Positions 9,862 to 23,457 are shown, counted from the stretch's first letter. The stretch is 64,000 nucleotides of DNA from Metridium senile (GCA_949775045.1 OX459097.1:21997168-22061167); one strand, 5' to 3'. Translations and numbers: made by a program. The notes: generated by a model not told the origin, from the sequence alone.

Positions 9862-11693
9862 CACAGGCACCCCACGATCCAGAAACAGGCGATTTTTAAT
9901 CGATTAGAACGCGCGCGTATATATCGAACCACAGTTAGCCGAAGCAATTCACTTTTACAATAGAGATATGTGAGGAAAAACTCAATATTTTTTATTGAAA
10001 TAAATTTGAACATATTTCAATCCTGTGTTCTTGTTAAACTTGTTTGGTGTCATTCTGGGTGGTTTTTGAACGTTTTAGAGCATTTTTCCCTAATGTTTGC
10101 CCACCTGTACTTAAATATGGAAAGGCTGGTCACTCGTGATCCAGATCGCTTGTCTTCGATGGTCGAAAAAATCATGTTTAATCCTTTCTTTGCCTTCAAA
10201 ATCCCCTCAGCACCATAGATTAATGATCCTTCTTACATAATTTCTTACTAAATTACGCATTCAAAATGCAAACACTTTCCCCTTTTATATTGTACAACTA
10301 GTCGTCTGTAGAAAAATATATTTTCGCTTGGTAAAGTATACATAAACTCAACGGGAAAAATCTTAACGCTCTTCTTGAAAAAATAAGTTTCTTTTTCGCA
10401 CTTGTGTTTTTTAATTCGAGCGACTATGAGCAAGAAATGAAACTGAAGCCGATGAAGAAAAAAAACACAATCTTTTACACGTATTCTCCTAAACCTACCC
10501 AAACTATTTGACATAAAGATTATCCAGGTTTATCTTGGTTGATTTTGGTTATCAAATTATGCTAAAAAATGTGTTTCAACTTTGTTTCATCGAGTGTCAA
10601 GTGCATGGATTTGGCGGGCGCCATTTTGACTGTCTATTACGGGGACAGTAAACTTTTTTTGATTTCCCTATCACCGGTAAGTCGTTCGTTGTTGACAAAA
10701 GTTTGCAGTTACCCACGAGAGGGTCAGTAGACTTTGGTACCGTCACCTGACCAAAACTGACCAATCAGAGCGAAGTTTAACGTATCGGTGGCGTATCACT
10801 CACCGGCAACCCTGACCACGCATCAAACGAAAGAAAAATTTGAAAAATTTCAATAAAAAACGTGCGTTATCTTTTCGGATATCGGACAAATTGGGGGGCT
10901 ATTTGTAGTAATTTGTAGAGTGGTTCTCGCTGAGTGCAGTGGTGTTAATTTTTTGTTGGTAAGTGTAGTATAAGTGTTAGTTTTTGTGGTCCGAGTGAAA
11001 GTGGTCGTTTGTGAAGTCTCCAGCCTTGACTTCGTCTTGAACTGGATGCGACCTTTTTTCAATTCGTTTAAAAAAGAAAAGCAAAAAACGCGCGATTTTT
11101 AAAAGGCACCTAGAAGGCTGGAAACCGGCTCAAAATGTTCATTAACTTATATTGTTAATTAATTTGATAGTCATTTTTCAAGACTTTATTTATTTTAAGC
11201 GATTTTATTTCGCTTTTTTCGACTTTTCGTTTTCCCCCAATGGTCCTTAAAAAAAAACTGCCGACTCACCACAGGAAGCCCAAATTCAGTTTTCGCTCGC
11301 TAATTTCGCTCGTTCGATATATATACGCGCGCGTTCTAATCGATTAAAAATCGCCTGTTTCTGGATCCTGGGGTGCCTGTGCTTGAACTGGATGCAACCG
11401 CGAAAAACGTGCGATTTAAACCATCTAGAAGGCTGGAAACTGGCTCAAAATGTTAATTAACTAGTGTAGTGTTAATTAATTCGATAGTCATTTTTCAAGA
11501 CTTAGCGATTTGTTTTTACTTTTTTCGACTTTTCGTTTTTTTCCAATGGTCCTAACAAAATTTCTCCCAATGGTCCTTAAAAAAACTGCCGACTCACCAC
11601 AGGAAGCCCAAATTCAGTTTCGCTCGTTCGATATATACGCGCGCGTTCTAATCGATTAAACATCACCTGTTTCTGGATCCTGGGTTGCCTGTG
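9862..11693. mobile_element. CACAGG fold-back element F0
   Basis: The left end reads CACAGGCACCCCACGATCC and the right end is its near-complement (GGATCCTGGGTTGCCTGTG). Perfect 7-bp duplications GGTTACC flank it (9855-9861 and 11694-11700). Arms of about 75 bp continue through AATCGATTAGAACGCGCGCG. The right end is present twice: 11034-11380 and 11381-11693 are tandem copies, each starting CTTGAACTGGATGC and ending at the terminal motif. No transposase is recognised inside. Confidence 0.8.
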
Positions 11694-11700
11694 GGTTACC

Positions 11701-12189
11701 CAACTTATTTGAGGCATTATTTTGAAAAGAAAGTGTTATTGTCAATGAAATCTTAGAGAATAATACATTTATTTAATAATTAACAAAATATATTGTCTAC
11801 TTTCACAATAACCATCATGTTTATTCTCTTTTTCAAGTTGTTACCTGAAAATGGTTAAAACTTACTTTGACTTTTGACGGTTAAAATTCGCTTTCCTTTG
11901 ACGGTTGACGGTTAAAAATTCCGCATTTTGACGTTTTACATTCTTCTTTTTAAGGTGAAACTTAGACAATTAAAGCAATATAAGAAAATTACTTTTAAGT
12001 AAAAAAATAAAATTATACACCACTTGCAGTTTCTTGGCCGTATTCTTAGCTAGAATTACATGTTATATTCAATAATTTAAACGTGTTTGTGTTTTTAAAT
12101 CTGATATAAACTGGTCCAACTAAAAAAGAAAATACTCCCACTCGCACTAGCTCACTACCCCCGGGGAGGGGGGAGGGGGGGGGGGTCAC
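11701..12189. other. No gene recognised
   Basis: AT-rich sequence with a short run of diverged TTGACGGTTAAAA repeats (about 11875-11935) and a C/G tract at 12160-12185. No coding frame is seen. Confidence 0.4.
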
Positions 12190-13265
12190 TTCCTTTGTCC
12201 AAGTGGTAGGGGTGATCGGCGGAAAAAATAAAGCAGAGTAACAATGATCCTTGCAACTGATTTTTGAGGCAAAACTCTAAAAAGGTACGCACAGGAAATA
12301 TTTTAACCCTAAACATTACCAGAAATCGAAGACATGTGACGTCACCGCATGCTAAAGTTAGATTTGTGGCATAAAAATGGCCGCTCAGAATTACTGATAA
12401 ATGTATGGGCTCAGAAAGAAAATGTCTAATATATTTGCTAAATATCATTGTACTATCGGAGCCGCCTCCTAACTTTTAACTCGAGTATAAGTTCTATTTA
12501 TTTATGCAAGTTACGTTTGATTTAGTTTTCTCAATATGCAGCACAAAGGAATAACATTATCGAGAAATAATTGCTTTACTTTAGTCTGTATTTCAGCGAA
12601 AAATGTGTAATTTACCTTGTGTTTAGCATCGCCTGCCATCGATAGTTTACATGGATTCATCCTTGCCGCCTTCTTATCATGCTCCTGAGTTAACGGGCTT
12701 TTTAATGCTGTTTTAGAAATCTTTCCAAGTAATACACCAATGACGCAGATTAACGGTAAAAAGTGATGATTTTTTAGTTTTAAAAATTTCAATTTTACAC
12801 CAAAATATCATAAAAAAATGACCGATAAATCCTGCAAAGAAGCTTGTTTCGATCGTCGAGTCGATTGCAATGTTTACAGCTTGGTAGCCTGGTGATTTTA
12901 CGTGTTATACCGCTGTTTAAAGAATCCGAAGGCTTCTTAAGCGGGAAATTCAAAATTCAAAGTTCATAGCATGGGCTTCCTGTGTTTTTTTGAAATTTTC
13001 TAAGTGACCTAATTCGTTCGAATTATTCTATGCCGAGCGTAAGCGAGCGCTTCAATTTTAAATATCTCAACTGCACCAGAAGCGCTTGGTACTTCTAAAC
13101 AAACTTATAGTAGTTTGGTTTTGATAAATTGATTTATTTCGATAGAAATTCGAGGATAATTCTGGACTGCCAGTAGAACGCTGGTCATAATATCGCGGAC
13201 GTAAAATGTCTTAGATTTCTGGTAATGAGGCACGCCGATCACCCCTACCACTTGGACAAAGGGAG
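12190..13265. mobile_element. Fold-back or TIR element upstream of gene A
   Basis: Arms of about 32 bp (TTTGTCCAAGTGGTAGGGGT and complement) enclose about 1 kb. A copy of the terminal motif GGGCTTCCTGTG of the CACAGG family lies inside at 12973-12984. No target duplication is obvious. Confidence 0.5.
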
Positions 13266-13329
13266 TACCTGGGTAAAGTTTAGAAATGAATGGGAAAATT
13301 TGACGAAGTGAATGACAAAGCCGGTTCTC

Positions 13330-13436
13330 TTGGGCTTCCTGTGGCTTTCACAGTCCCTAGCGACAACGCAGCAACGCCTACTTGTTTCCACCTTCCGGAG
13401 AAATTTCGTTTGTCGTTGTTTGTCCGAAGTTTTAAG
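13330..13436 (+). promoter_or_regulatory. Gene A 5' non-coding exon end with CCTGTG motif
   Basis: Sequence before the GTAATTT donor at 13437 is followed by an intron strongly conserved with gene C (GACAAACGTAGACAATT, AGCGACCATCGAGATTTCGA). A TTGGGCTTCCTGTG copy at 13330-13343 has a counterpart TTGGGCCTCCTGTG at 57260-57273 at a similar place in gene C. The transcription start is not identified. Confidence 0.4.
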
Positions 13437-13682
13437 GTAATTTACTATATGTATTCCATTTAAACATCTGTTATTATCGTCTCTAGACAAACGTAGACAA
13501 TTCTAGAGAACTATTACATGCAATTTGAGTTGATTTGGGTGTTTTTCTTGAATCAAGCGACCATCGAGATTTCGAGTCTAAACTAAACGAGTGAATAAGC
13601 TGAACTAACCCAAGCTACTTTATGATAATCTCGTTTGTTGATGTGTTTAATGACTAATGTATTTCTACAGTTATTTGACAAG

Positions 13683-16600
13683 ATGGAATCAGACTGGATA
13701 GATTACAAGTGTAAGTCAGGACAGACCATCTTCATCTACAACAAGGTAACAGGAGTACACAAATGGCCGCCAGGATTTAACAATGTAAGTTGAACTGTAG
13801 CTGATTACCAGATACTATTTTTTTGTTATATAATAAAGTATTAATTCAGTTTGATAGTTTTAATATGACGATAACAGTACATAATCAGAAAAAAAACCTT
13901 TGTACGTTAATATTTATTTCCAGCTTGTAGAGATTTTGTCTGCGCATGCGTTTGTTTTGATGCTAAAATTCCTTTTCACGTCAAATGAAATAATTTTATG
14001 CTGACATGGAACATTTAGTTTGCAATCTCATCTTGCACAACTATGTTCAAGAACCAAATTACTGATATATCAAATGTTGACTGTCTACTAGTGCACTGTA
14101 GTTAATTATTTCAATCGAACAAACTCTGGATGGAAAAATATCACACATCAAAGTCTGACAAAATTTAATAAAAGGACCAGAACTTCGAACTTTCGAATAC
14201 AAGTTTAGGCTCTAATTTAATCTATTACTAGGTAAACATAACAGTATAAGTGATTACCAACACGATACTGTTTGTACTTAATCATATTGGGCGATATTAG
14301 ACGCCCTCGATCGTCAATAAAACCGCCTTGATTACCTCAAGGCATGTACTTTTGCGTGCGAAATCCTTAGAATTCATCTTAGAAATTTTATATCTTAAAG
14401 ATCGTGCCCCAGCGAATTTACTTCAGAAATAGCTTTTTACAATTGTTTATTTTTTGCAAAACTAAGCTTTAGGTAGTAACTATTGGTCCCGCAATGTGAT
14501 CCAAAGCGATTTTGTGTGCGTGGTTTTATGCATATTTTCGCTCAAAACAACATGCACATTTTAGCTAACTATTTTTTATTCTTGAATTAATAATTAAAGT
14601 TAGCTTTATAGCAAAAAAAACCTGAATGGCTCCCATAAAATCGAAATATATAATTACATCCAAGATAAATCTTTTAGATTATAAAATACAAGTTGTTCAA
14701 GTTTGTCAAATTTATCACAGCTGGAACAGTGCCTAAACCATGTTGTAAACACTGCTTGAAATCATATCCAGGGACATAGCTCAGTTTTGCGAAAAGTAAA
14801 CATGGAAATGTTCAATTTCTTTAAACGTTTTTTGGGGCATGATTTTTAAGATATAAAAATTATATGATGAATTGCAAGAAGTTCACACTCAATATTGCTG
14901 ATATTGACATCAACACGCCAGTTTACTTGACGATCTAAGGCGTCTAATTATATCTCCTAATATAATGCAATTTACAAAGTAGCATGTTGGTTATAAGTTC
15001 TACTAAAAGTTTTGACCTGCACATTGGTTTGTTGTCCAACATGCTAAGTACTTGAAATTATACTCAGTTCTGGTCTTTCTTTTCACTTTGGTTGGACTTT
15101 GACGTGTGATATTTTACAATCCATAGTGTGTTGGATTGAAATAATTAACTACAGCGCACTAGTAGACAGTCAACATTTTATGTCTCAGTAATTTGGTTCA
15201 TGAACATAATTGTGAAAGATGAGATTGCAAACCAAATGTTCCATACCAGCATAAAATTCTCTCATTCGACGTAGAAATGATTTTTAGCATCAAAACACAC
15301 CCATGCGCAGACAAAATATCTATATTCTTTGATTTCCTAAAATTTTGAAACTTTTATTTCCTGTAGGAAAAACTAGAAAGTTGTTTGATAGTGATTCCAT
15401 CAACAAAAACTACAAGCACATTTTGGACAAATTATAACATTGGCGAAAATAATAATGATAAATGACTAAATATGAGAATATATGTTATCAAAGTGAATAT
15501 AAATGTGATATTCCGGTTTATGCATGGATGCATAGAGGATATTACATGGGCGCACGGAGATATGAATTTTATCTTCGAGTGTTGATAAGATATCCCATGA
15601 GTGAGCGCATCAAATGAGTGGGATATCTTTTCAACACGAGAAGATAAAATTCATATCTTCAAGCGCACATGTAATGTTTTGTTTATTATATAACAGATTG
15701 AAGAAAAAAAATTTTTTATTTGAAAGTTGATTGGTTGAGAGTGATATCACACATGTGCGATATCAATGATATCTTCATGACTAGGATAGGCTTTTTATCT
15801 AGTTGATATCACTCGGTATACCACTATATGTTATATAATAAATGGGTTTATCATGCATCAGTAGTCTGTCATAAGCTAGTGGATATTCATAACTAACATC
15901 AACTGCTGAATGAAGGAAGAGCATCCTCTCTTCTGTAACCTTTCTGTAAATTGTTTTTAACATCTCAATTTTCTAGCTGGATACAGTGCGCCCTACTAAT
16001 CGTGGAGACTCACTCACACTCACTACCTCTATGTTTAATATTTTGCACACAACTAGGCTCACATGTCTCACATTTTCATTGACTTTGATAATTGGTATTC
16101 TTAAATTTAATAAATGACATAAATTATATATATAATATCTTATTACACAGTTTGATGTGTAATATCGCTGGATATTTTCCCGTGAAATTAAATGCTGTAT
16201 TTTGACATAACTATAAGTTAACAAGTCAAATTTCAAACCATTATTATCACCATTATTATCAGCATTATTATCACCATTATTATCCCCATTATTATCCCCA
16301 TTATTATCCCCATTATTATCCCCATTATTATCATCATTATTATCACCATTATTATCACCATTATTATCACCATTATTATCATCATTATTATCACCATTAT
16401 TATCACCATATTATTATCATCATTATTATCACCATTATTATCACCATTATTATCACCATTATTATCATCATTATTATCACCATTATTATCATGATTATTA
16501 TCATTATTATCACCATTATTATCAGCATTATTATCAGCATTATTATCATCATTATTATCACCATTATTATCACCATTATTATCATCATTATTATCACCAT

Positions 16601-18976
16601 TATTATCACCATTATTATTACCATTATTATTATCACCATTATTATCAGCATTACTATCAGCATTATTATTATCAGCATTATTATCACCATTATTATTATC
16701 ATTATTATCAACATTATTATCACAATTATTATCACCATTATTATCATCATTATTATCATCATTATTATCACCATTATTATCACCATTATTATCACCATTA
16801 TTATCACCATTATTATCATCATTATTATCATCAATATTGTCACCATTAATATCACCATTATTATCACCATTATTATCACAATTATTATCACCATTATTAT
16901 CACCATTATCATCACCATTATCATCATCATTATCATCATCATTATTATCATCATTATTATCACCATTATTATCATCATTATTATCACCATTATTATCACC
17001 ATTATCATCATCATTATTATCACCATTATTATTACCATTATTATCACCATTATTATCATCATTATTATCATCAATATTGTCACCATTAATATCACCATTA
17101 TTATCACCATTATTATCACAATTATTATCACCATTATTATCACCATTATCATCACCATTATCATCATCATTATCATCATCATTATTATCATCATTATTAT
17201 CACCATTATTATCATCATTATTATCACCATTATTTTTGCCACCAATATCATATTCAAGACAATCATAACCATTATTGTCACCATCATCATCATCATTATC
17301 AGAATCATCATCATCATTAATGTACCATCATATAGTATAGAGTTGATATAAAGACACATGTTGATCATCATTGTAATAATGCTAATGATATTGGTTGTAT
17401 TACATGATTTCAGGGTTCATCAGAAGACAGTATCATGTATGGTGAACCAGTCAGGTACAAAGAGTCACACAGTATTGCTACACAGACAGATGATTATGGC
17501 TGTAACAATGGCTGTACGTCTATGTACATCAATACAGATCCACATCATTTTTCCAACATATCAGAAACATTACCTCAACCACAGCCAGATGTTTCATTTG
17601 ATGGTGAACATGACTTAGATAATGAACATGATCCAGAAACATTACCTCAACAACAGCCAGATGTTTCAGTTGATGGTGAACATGACTTAGATAATGAACA
17701 TGATCCAGAAACATTACCTCAACAACAGCCAGGTGTTTCAGTTGATGGTGAACATGACTTAGATAATGAAAATGATCCAGAAACATTACCTCAACCACAA
17801 CCAGATGTTTCAGTTGATGGTGAACATGACTTAGATAATGAACATGATCCAGAAATATTACCTCAACCACAGCCAGGTGTTTCAGTTGATGGTGAACATG
17901 ACTTTGATAATGAACATGATCCAGAAACATTTCCTCAACCACAGCCAGGTGTTTCAGTTGATGATGAACATAACTTAGCTAATGAACATCCAGAGAATAC
18001 CTTGGAAGTTAACATTGACCAAGTACAAAGCCAAGATGGAGATCATATTTTCTCAATATGCAGTGTTCTAGAAGAGTTAGAGTTTTCCCCTGGAAATAAC
18101 TTGGTTGAGAAGGAGAATGAAGCAAAGGATGACTCTGCAAGTGATGATAATGCTGAAGATGTGCAGCCTCACGAAAGAGAAGGAACTAGTTCTCAGCATA
18201 GTGAGAGGTCCTTGAAATGCCCTCATTGTCCAAAGCAATATAAATACAGATTAGCACTCAATCAACATCTTAAAACACACACGGAGAGGGAAACCTTTGC
18301 ATGTTCTTATTGTGAGAAGCAGTTTGAAGATAAGGATAGTCTTGGTGTACATTATACAACACATATTTGTGAGAAACCCTTTGAATGTTCTTATTGTGAG
18401 AGCAAGTTTACATATAAGAGTGACTTAATGAGACATCTTAGAATGCACACTGGACAGAATTCCTTTGAATGTTCTGATTGTGAGAAGCAATTTCCAAGTA
18501 AGGACAGTCTTGCAAAACATTATAGAACACACACTGGTGAGAAACCCTTTGAATGTAATTTATGTGAGAAGAGATTTTCTTTAAAGGGTAATTTAAAAAA
18601 GCACCTTATATTGCATACTGGAGAGAAGCCCTTCGAATGTTCATATTGTAAGAGAAAGTTTACACAAAAGATGTCTTTGAAGAGACATCTCAGATTAACA
18701 CATTCTGGAGACAAAATAGTCACTGAAGTGAAACGTTTTGAATGTTCTTTTTGTTTGATGAAGTTTTCACGCAAGGGTGGCTTGAATAGACATCTTAGAA
18801 CACATACTGGAGAAACACCCTTCAAATGTTATTATTGTCAGAAGAAGTTTACAGATAAGAGTAATTTAAAGAAACATCTTAACAAACATACTGGAGAGAA
18901 ACCCTATGAATGTTCTCACTGTAAGAAGACGTTTAGTTATAAATCCAATTTAAACAGACATCTCACATTACATTAG
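13683..18976 (+). CDS. Gene A: WW domain plus nine C2H2 zinc fingers
   Basis: Joined CDS is 13683-13784 plus 17414-18976, about 555 codons. The coding part of the first exon (34 codons, MESDWIDYK onward) is a compact WW-like domain: W, then FIYNKVTG, then HKWPP. It follows acceptor TTTCTACAG (13670) and ends at a GTAAGT donor. The ATG has A at -3 and G at +4. An upstream non-coding exon probably ends at 13436 (GTAATTT donor), conserved in gene C. The last exon starts phase 0 with GSSEDSIM. It carries six 24-residue acidic repeats (ETLPQ.QPDVSVDGEHDLDN type, 17564-17992) and a C/acid-rich linker. Nine C2H2 fingers with TGEKPFEC-type linkers run from about 18211 to the stop. The WW domain should bind proline motifs and the finger array nucleic acid, so a nuclear regulator is likely. 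AATAAA lies at 19586. The intron is filled by a fold-back and an ATT/ATC array. Confidence 0.85.
13930..15320. mobile_element. Large fold-back in gene A intron
   Basis: Arms start TTTTGTCTGCGCATGCG and return at 15301-15320. Matching continues inward for hundreds of bases (GGAACATTTAGTTTGCAATC, CACTAGTAGACAGTCAACA). A related but longer element occupies 42898-47307. It has no coding capacity. Confidence 0.75.
15538..15678. mobile_element. Hairpin MITE in gene A intron
   Basis: A single long hairpin with arms of about 60 bp containing GATATGAATTTTATCTTC and its complement. A second, looser palindromic stretch of GATATC words follows to about 15840. Confidence 0.65.
16239..17240. repeat. ATT/ATC minisatellite array in gene A intron
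   Basis: Tandem 12-bp units built from ATTATTATC plus ACC or ATC. A higher-order duplication with a 240-bp period is visible: TCAATATTGTCACC recurs at 16831 and 17071. Long open frames on both strands here are repeat artefacts. Confidence 0.9.
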
Positions 18977-18992
18977 AACATATTATTATTGA

Positions 18993-19329
18993 ACTGCGAA
19001 AACGGCTGAGTAGATACAACTATATAGAGTTAATCATTCATTCAGGATGACACTTTATAGTGAGTTAACCCAACTCATTATTAGAGTAAACATAAATGTA
19101 GCTGTGCCATTGAGTACAATGTACTCAATATATTGAGTTTTACCTCACTTTTACTCACTATAGAGTTAGGTTTACTCACTATAGAGTTGGGTTTACTCAC
19201 TATAGCTAGAGTTGGATTTACTCAATATAAAGTTGGTTTTACTCACTATAGAGTTGGGTTTAAAGTGTCATCCTGAATGCATGATTAACTCTATATACTG
19301 AGTTGTATCTACTCAGCCGTTTTTGCAGT
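18993..19329. mobile_element. MITE in gene A 3' UTR
   Basis: Ends read ACTGCGAAAACGGCTGAGTA and its complement. The interior has repeated ACTCACTATAGAGTTGG units. It lies 16 bp past the stop codon. The homologous 3' UTR of gene B (CAGTTATTTGATATACAATT) lacks it, so it was inserted after the duplication. Confidence 0.7.
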
Positions 19330-20310
19330 GTGGAAAAATATATAATCACAAGGGTGTAACAGTTGTTTGATTTTCAATTTGTATATTTTAAAATTCTAGT
19401 TACCATTATTTGTGTTGTAGATTGTGTAGAAAATATCAACATTATACAAGTGAAGTTTTATTGTTAATGATCCAACTTTGTAAATATACTATGAAAAGTA
19501 GATTAATAACAGAAATTATTGTTGTAAACAAAGACTTATGCTCTTTTTAAAGTCACATTACATATTATTATATCAATGTCTGATCAATAAATGGTATGAT
19601 AGTGACACACTAATTTGCTATGCTTCTTGATATCATTTTCTCAAATAATTGTGCGCGTAGAATGCACAGTAGCAATGGTATTGAACAACCTCAAGGGACA
19701 CACTGCAGCAACATAACTGACACTTTTTCAGTATTACAAGGAAATTTTTATTTGGATCCACATGTACATCTAAATTAGTAATAATTTTGCATTTCAAACT
19801 ACCCTAATCGCGACTTTACTTGGTTTTCGATCAAAAAAAACCCTTCAAATTCACTCTATATATTATCGCTCTCCGATTGGATAGCGTTTGACAAGTAGCA
19901 ATCAACTAAGGGCTTTTGAAGGCCATTTCAGCTTTCACGGCTATTAATTTCTGAACGGTAGAAACAAAACCCACCAAACTCGTTGACTTTCTCTGCAATT
20001 TATCAGGGAACAGCTTTAACATGATAAGTCTTGTTTGAAATTTGATATTTCCAATGGAACATGGAGCTAGTGCATTTCCAATGCTGACATTAACATTATT
20101 TTAAGAAAAAAAGAAGGCTCGCTTCACTCGAACTGAATTCGTTTCCACTCTTCGGACAGTGAAATTAGTGTTCGTTTATGGACATTTCAACATTGAAAGA
20201 AAGAAAATAATCAATTGGGTACATAGTCTTCTTAATAAAAATTTGTAAGTGTTTACTGTCATAGTATGTTTATCTAAATGTCTCATATTTAATGTTCTGG
20301 TTAGCAAAAC
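19330..20310. other. Gene A 3' UTR end and intergenic sequence
   Basis: It contains the remaining 3' UTR, with AATAAA at 19586-19591, then about 700 bp with no recognised gene. Confidence 0.5.
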
Positions 20311-20419
20311 GAATGTGGTTTAGCGTTGTCTGTACTCTTATCGAGTGAGTCCGCAGCAAATTTTGACCACTCATGACGAATATCGTCGATAAGAGTACAG
20401 GCAACGCTTAGCCACATTC
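20311..20419. repeat. Hairpin inverted repeat
   Basis: Arms of about 35 bp (GTTGTCTGTACTCTTATCGA and complement) surround a 40-bp loop. Confidence 0.6.
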
Positions 20420-21486
20420 CATTTGTCTTTTTTTTACCACAATAAAATCATAAAAATTGAGAAAGTTCGTCCCAGAACATGACATACAGCGTGACATTTT
20501 ACCTATTTCAGCATTGCGTGACATGTTTACATGAGCACGGTTGTCTGGACTCTTTTTTACAACGGCAAATCAGCCAATGAGATTGCGAGATTATGGGTAG
20601 TTTTGGTAAAACGACTGCCGGCAAAAAACATTTATCATATAGCCTTTATAGCAGGCTCTGGGAAATGGGAGAGGGGATGGGGGCGGCAGAGGCCAAGAAG
20701 GGAGAGCCTGCCTGTAACCCCGGGTATATTTGATTCCGCCTTCTTTTGTCAGCCAATCAACGTCCACCAGAAATGATTGGATTATATTTTTATAAACAAA
20801 TCATATTTTACCGGATGTTAATAACGATTTGATTAAATAGACCAAACGTCAATTATTACCAAAGCAGCTATTGAAAACGAAAATTAAACCAAAACTAAAT
20901 GCAGTCAGCAAAAAAGGCTAGAAAGTATATTTGCCAAGCCAGACGGGTTTTAAAGCGTAGCCCGATTTTCAGAATGGGCCTGGGTCCTACTATACGCTAT
21001 CAGTTTGGGGAAAAAAGAAAAGTTAAACATTATTTCCAAAAGTAGCCAGTCACCTTAAAGCGTTGTTCTATTTTTTCATCAATGGTTAAGTAAATATAGT
21101 TAGTATAGTATTACCTATTAGCTATTGTCATCTTGATAAATCATTATAACAGCACCGACGACCTCACGCTGGCATGCGCAAGTAACGAAAATACTTAGGG
21201 GCTGCTGGCAGGCTTTCGTTTGACATTTCTCTCCCCAAGTATCTCTCTCTCTCTTTTAGAGCTTGGCTATATATTATACTTCGTGTTCGGCCACAAGGAG
21301 CCCGGCTTTATCGAATCATATGTATTTTTAACTCGTGGATCGAAGATCCTCTATTTATTGGGATGGGAATTTTGAACCGGAAGCTAAGTGTCACTCACTC
21401 ACGCACGCGATCACTCACAAGAGTATCAGTGTAAACTTTTGAGCCCCAAGGTTTTGGCCAGCGTACCGCCGTATATGCATTACATT
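20420..21486. other. No gene recognised
   Basis: A purine-rich tract (20660-20705) resembles the tracts inside the hAT-like elements at 22.3 and 25.2 kb. No convincing coding frame is seen. Confidence 0.4.
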
Positions 21487-22093
21487 AGGGACTTTTAGCA
21501 CCAGGACGGGAGTGGAGGACGGCGACGGCGATTCCGAGATAGGACTGGGGATTAAGACCCCGTCCGTCCTCTCGTCTCCGTGTCTTTTAGCATTAAACTA
21601 CGGCACGCTTAAAACGCTTTACAAAAACATCGAAATGGCCTCATTTAAGCAGACAAGAGAAGCTCTCCTGGAATCATTTTAACATGGAGATATTGATGAT
21701 GAGAAATTCATAGTTCTAACAGAACAGAACAACTCCAATAACCCTGATTTCAGCTACGAAGCTTACAAACCATTTGAATTGAACTCCGGCGCGAAGATGA
21801 GATTACCAGTCTAGTCAGAAATTGGTTAATCAGTTAATTTTCGACGTCAAATTGATTTCAAAATAATTCAATTGAACTTGTGTTCAATATGCTGAAGGTA
21901 GAAAAAGGTTTACCTATAATAATTGAGAGAAAAAGCTTCACGTAATGGCACTACGAAAACCCTTGAGTGCACGCTCTCGATTGCGCTCGACGGGAAAGTA
22001 ATCTGAGACCAATTGATCTGCGCATGCTCATAGTGACAAAATTACTTCCGATACCCCGTAGTCACGTCTCCCGTCCTGGTGCTAAAAGTCCCT
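21487..22093. mobile_element. Non-autonomous TIR element with Harbinger-like relic
   Basis: Ends read AGGGACTTTTAGCACCAGG and complement, flanked by ATT on each side (21484-21486 and 22094-22096), consistent with a 3-bp duplication. A coding remnant is inside at 21635-21814. Confidence 0.65.
21635..21814 (+). pseudogene. Possible HARBI1-like transposase N-terminal remnant
   Basis: The frame reads MASFKQTREALLESF, a TAA, then DDEKFIVLTEQNN and FSYEAYKPFEL, and ends at TAG. The pattern of a short helix, an acidic E/D-rich turn and a Y..Y..F motif resembles the N-terminus of Harbinger-type proteins in cnidarians, from my memory of the family. The internal stop and small size mean it is not functional. 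The assignment is tentative. Confidence 0.35.
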
Positions 22094-22348
22094 ATTATCT
22101 TTCAAACAAGCACTCTCCCAATTGGGTTTCCTGTATAATGACGTAATCAAGACCACCCCTAGCCCAGTTTGGGCTCCCTGTGTTAATACGTCACGACCTA
22201 CCCCACCCCACTTGGAACTTACCCCACCATAGGGGTTCTAACCTCTCAAAGCTATTCACAGCATGTACTCTATAAGTAATCTCAAAATTTATACCCCGTA
22301 TAATCAGTCTAACTTCCCATGTGGTACACTTCACTATATCATCGCACA

Positions 22349-23457
22349 TAGCCTGTGAACAGGCTCATGGGGGTTGGGAAGGGGGGAGGGGAAGGGAAGA
22401 GGGGGAATGGGGAGAGGAGGAGGGGAGGCGGGGAAGGAGAGCCTGTAGTAATTCTATTCATGATCGATTTCCAGTATACCAGCTCCTGGTATACCCTCTG
22501 ATTGGTCAATTCAATAGTTGATGACAGCACATATCAGCGGATGTCAAAAACTACATTAACAAAGCGCAGTCTTACCTGTCTGAATTTGATTCTTTGTTTA
22601 CAAGAGTTTTAGCACATGAGTAGTTGAAATATATTCTTCGTGACTGACGATTTGAATCCAACAATATTTTTAGTCTTTCTTCAAATGGATATAGAGGAAG
22701 TCATTAAGCAATGTCTGAAGGACTTTCAAAACGAAGGACTTTCACTAAAAAAGAGCAAAGAATTGCTACGCAGGCTACTTGATAAACAGTGCAAATAGAC
22801 GAGACTTCTTTGGAATTTTACCGACCGGTTTTGAAAAAAGCGGAAACCATCGGCGAGGAAGACGACGAAGGGATCATTCTCTAATACGATACTCTCAGCT
22901 CCACAGAAAGCTCCCGTTCCCTATTCTGTAATTCACGACGTTAAACAACGATACTCTCGGTACTTTACTTTCAGTACAGCTTAGATTTTGCAGTTCTTAG
23001 TAATACGGACTTTTGATTTACGTTCAGGTTTTGTCAGATTTGTAGTTGAGTTTGAAATGTCACAACAACACCGGCAAATGTTCTTTATAGAGTGATTTTT
23101 ATATGACCGTCAAGAATAGGCAAACTAATAGTTAGTAGTAAACACTAAACCCATTATTTTCTTTGTTCTTTATCAACTACCACAAACTAAATGGTCTATT
23201 TTCTTACACGGTCATATGAAATCACTCTTGGTGTAAAGAGCAGAGATTGCTGAGACCCGTTGTATGTCATTTTGATATTTGACAGTTATGACAGCCGTTA
23301 CTTACAATTTTGAGTCTAGTATTTCAAGTGGGCGGAAATCGATCATGAATAGAATTACTACAGGCTCTCCTTCCCTTCCTCCCTCCCCCTCGCACCATTC
23401 CCCTTCCCTTCCTATCCCCTCCCCCTCCCAAATCCCCTTGAGCCTGTTCACAGGCTA
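22349..23457. mobile_element. hAT-like element with TAGCCTG termini, copy 1
   Basis: Ends read TAGCCTGTGAACAGGCTC and complement. Perfect 8-bp duplications ATCGCACA flank it (22341-22348 and 23458-23465). Long polypurine and polypyrimidine tracts sit just inside each end. A 37-codon open frame at 22685-22798 (MDIEEVIKQCL start) is the only protein-like stretch and matches nothing I know. An 8-bp duplication points to the hAT superfamily. Confidence 0.75.

Noticed and set aside
12155..13490. Minus-strand frames upstream of gene A
   Set aside because: They lie in a fold-back and in the conserved leader of gene A and show no domain.
16403..17371. Long open frames of isoleucine/methionine/threonine in the gene A intron array
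   Set aside because: They arise because the 12-bp ATT/ATC unit has no stop in several frames on both strands. Splice phases place the region inside an intron.
18520..18825. Minus-strand frame inside the gene A fingers, and a similar one at 54483-54725
   Set aside because: Shadows of the repeated C2H2 finger coding sequence.
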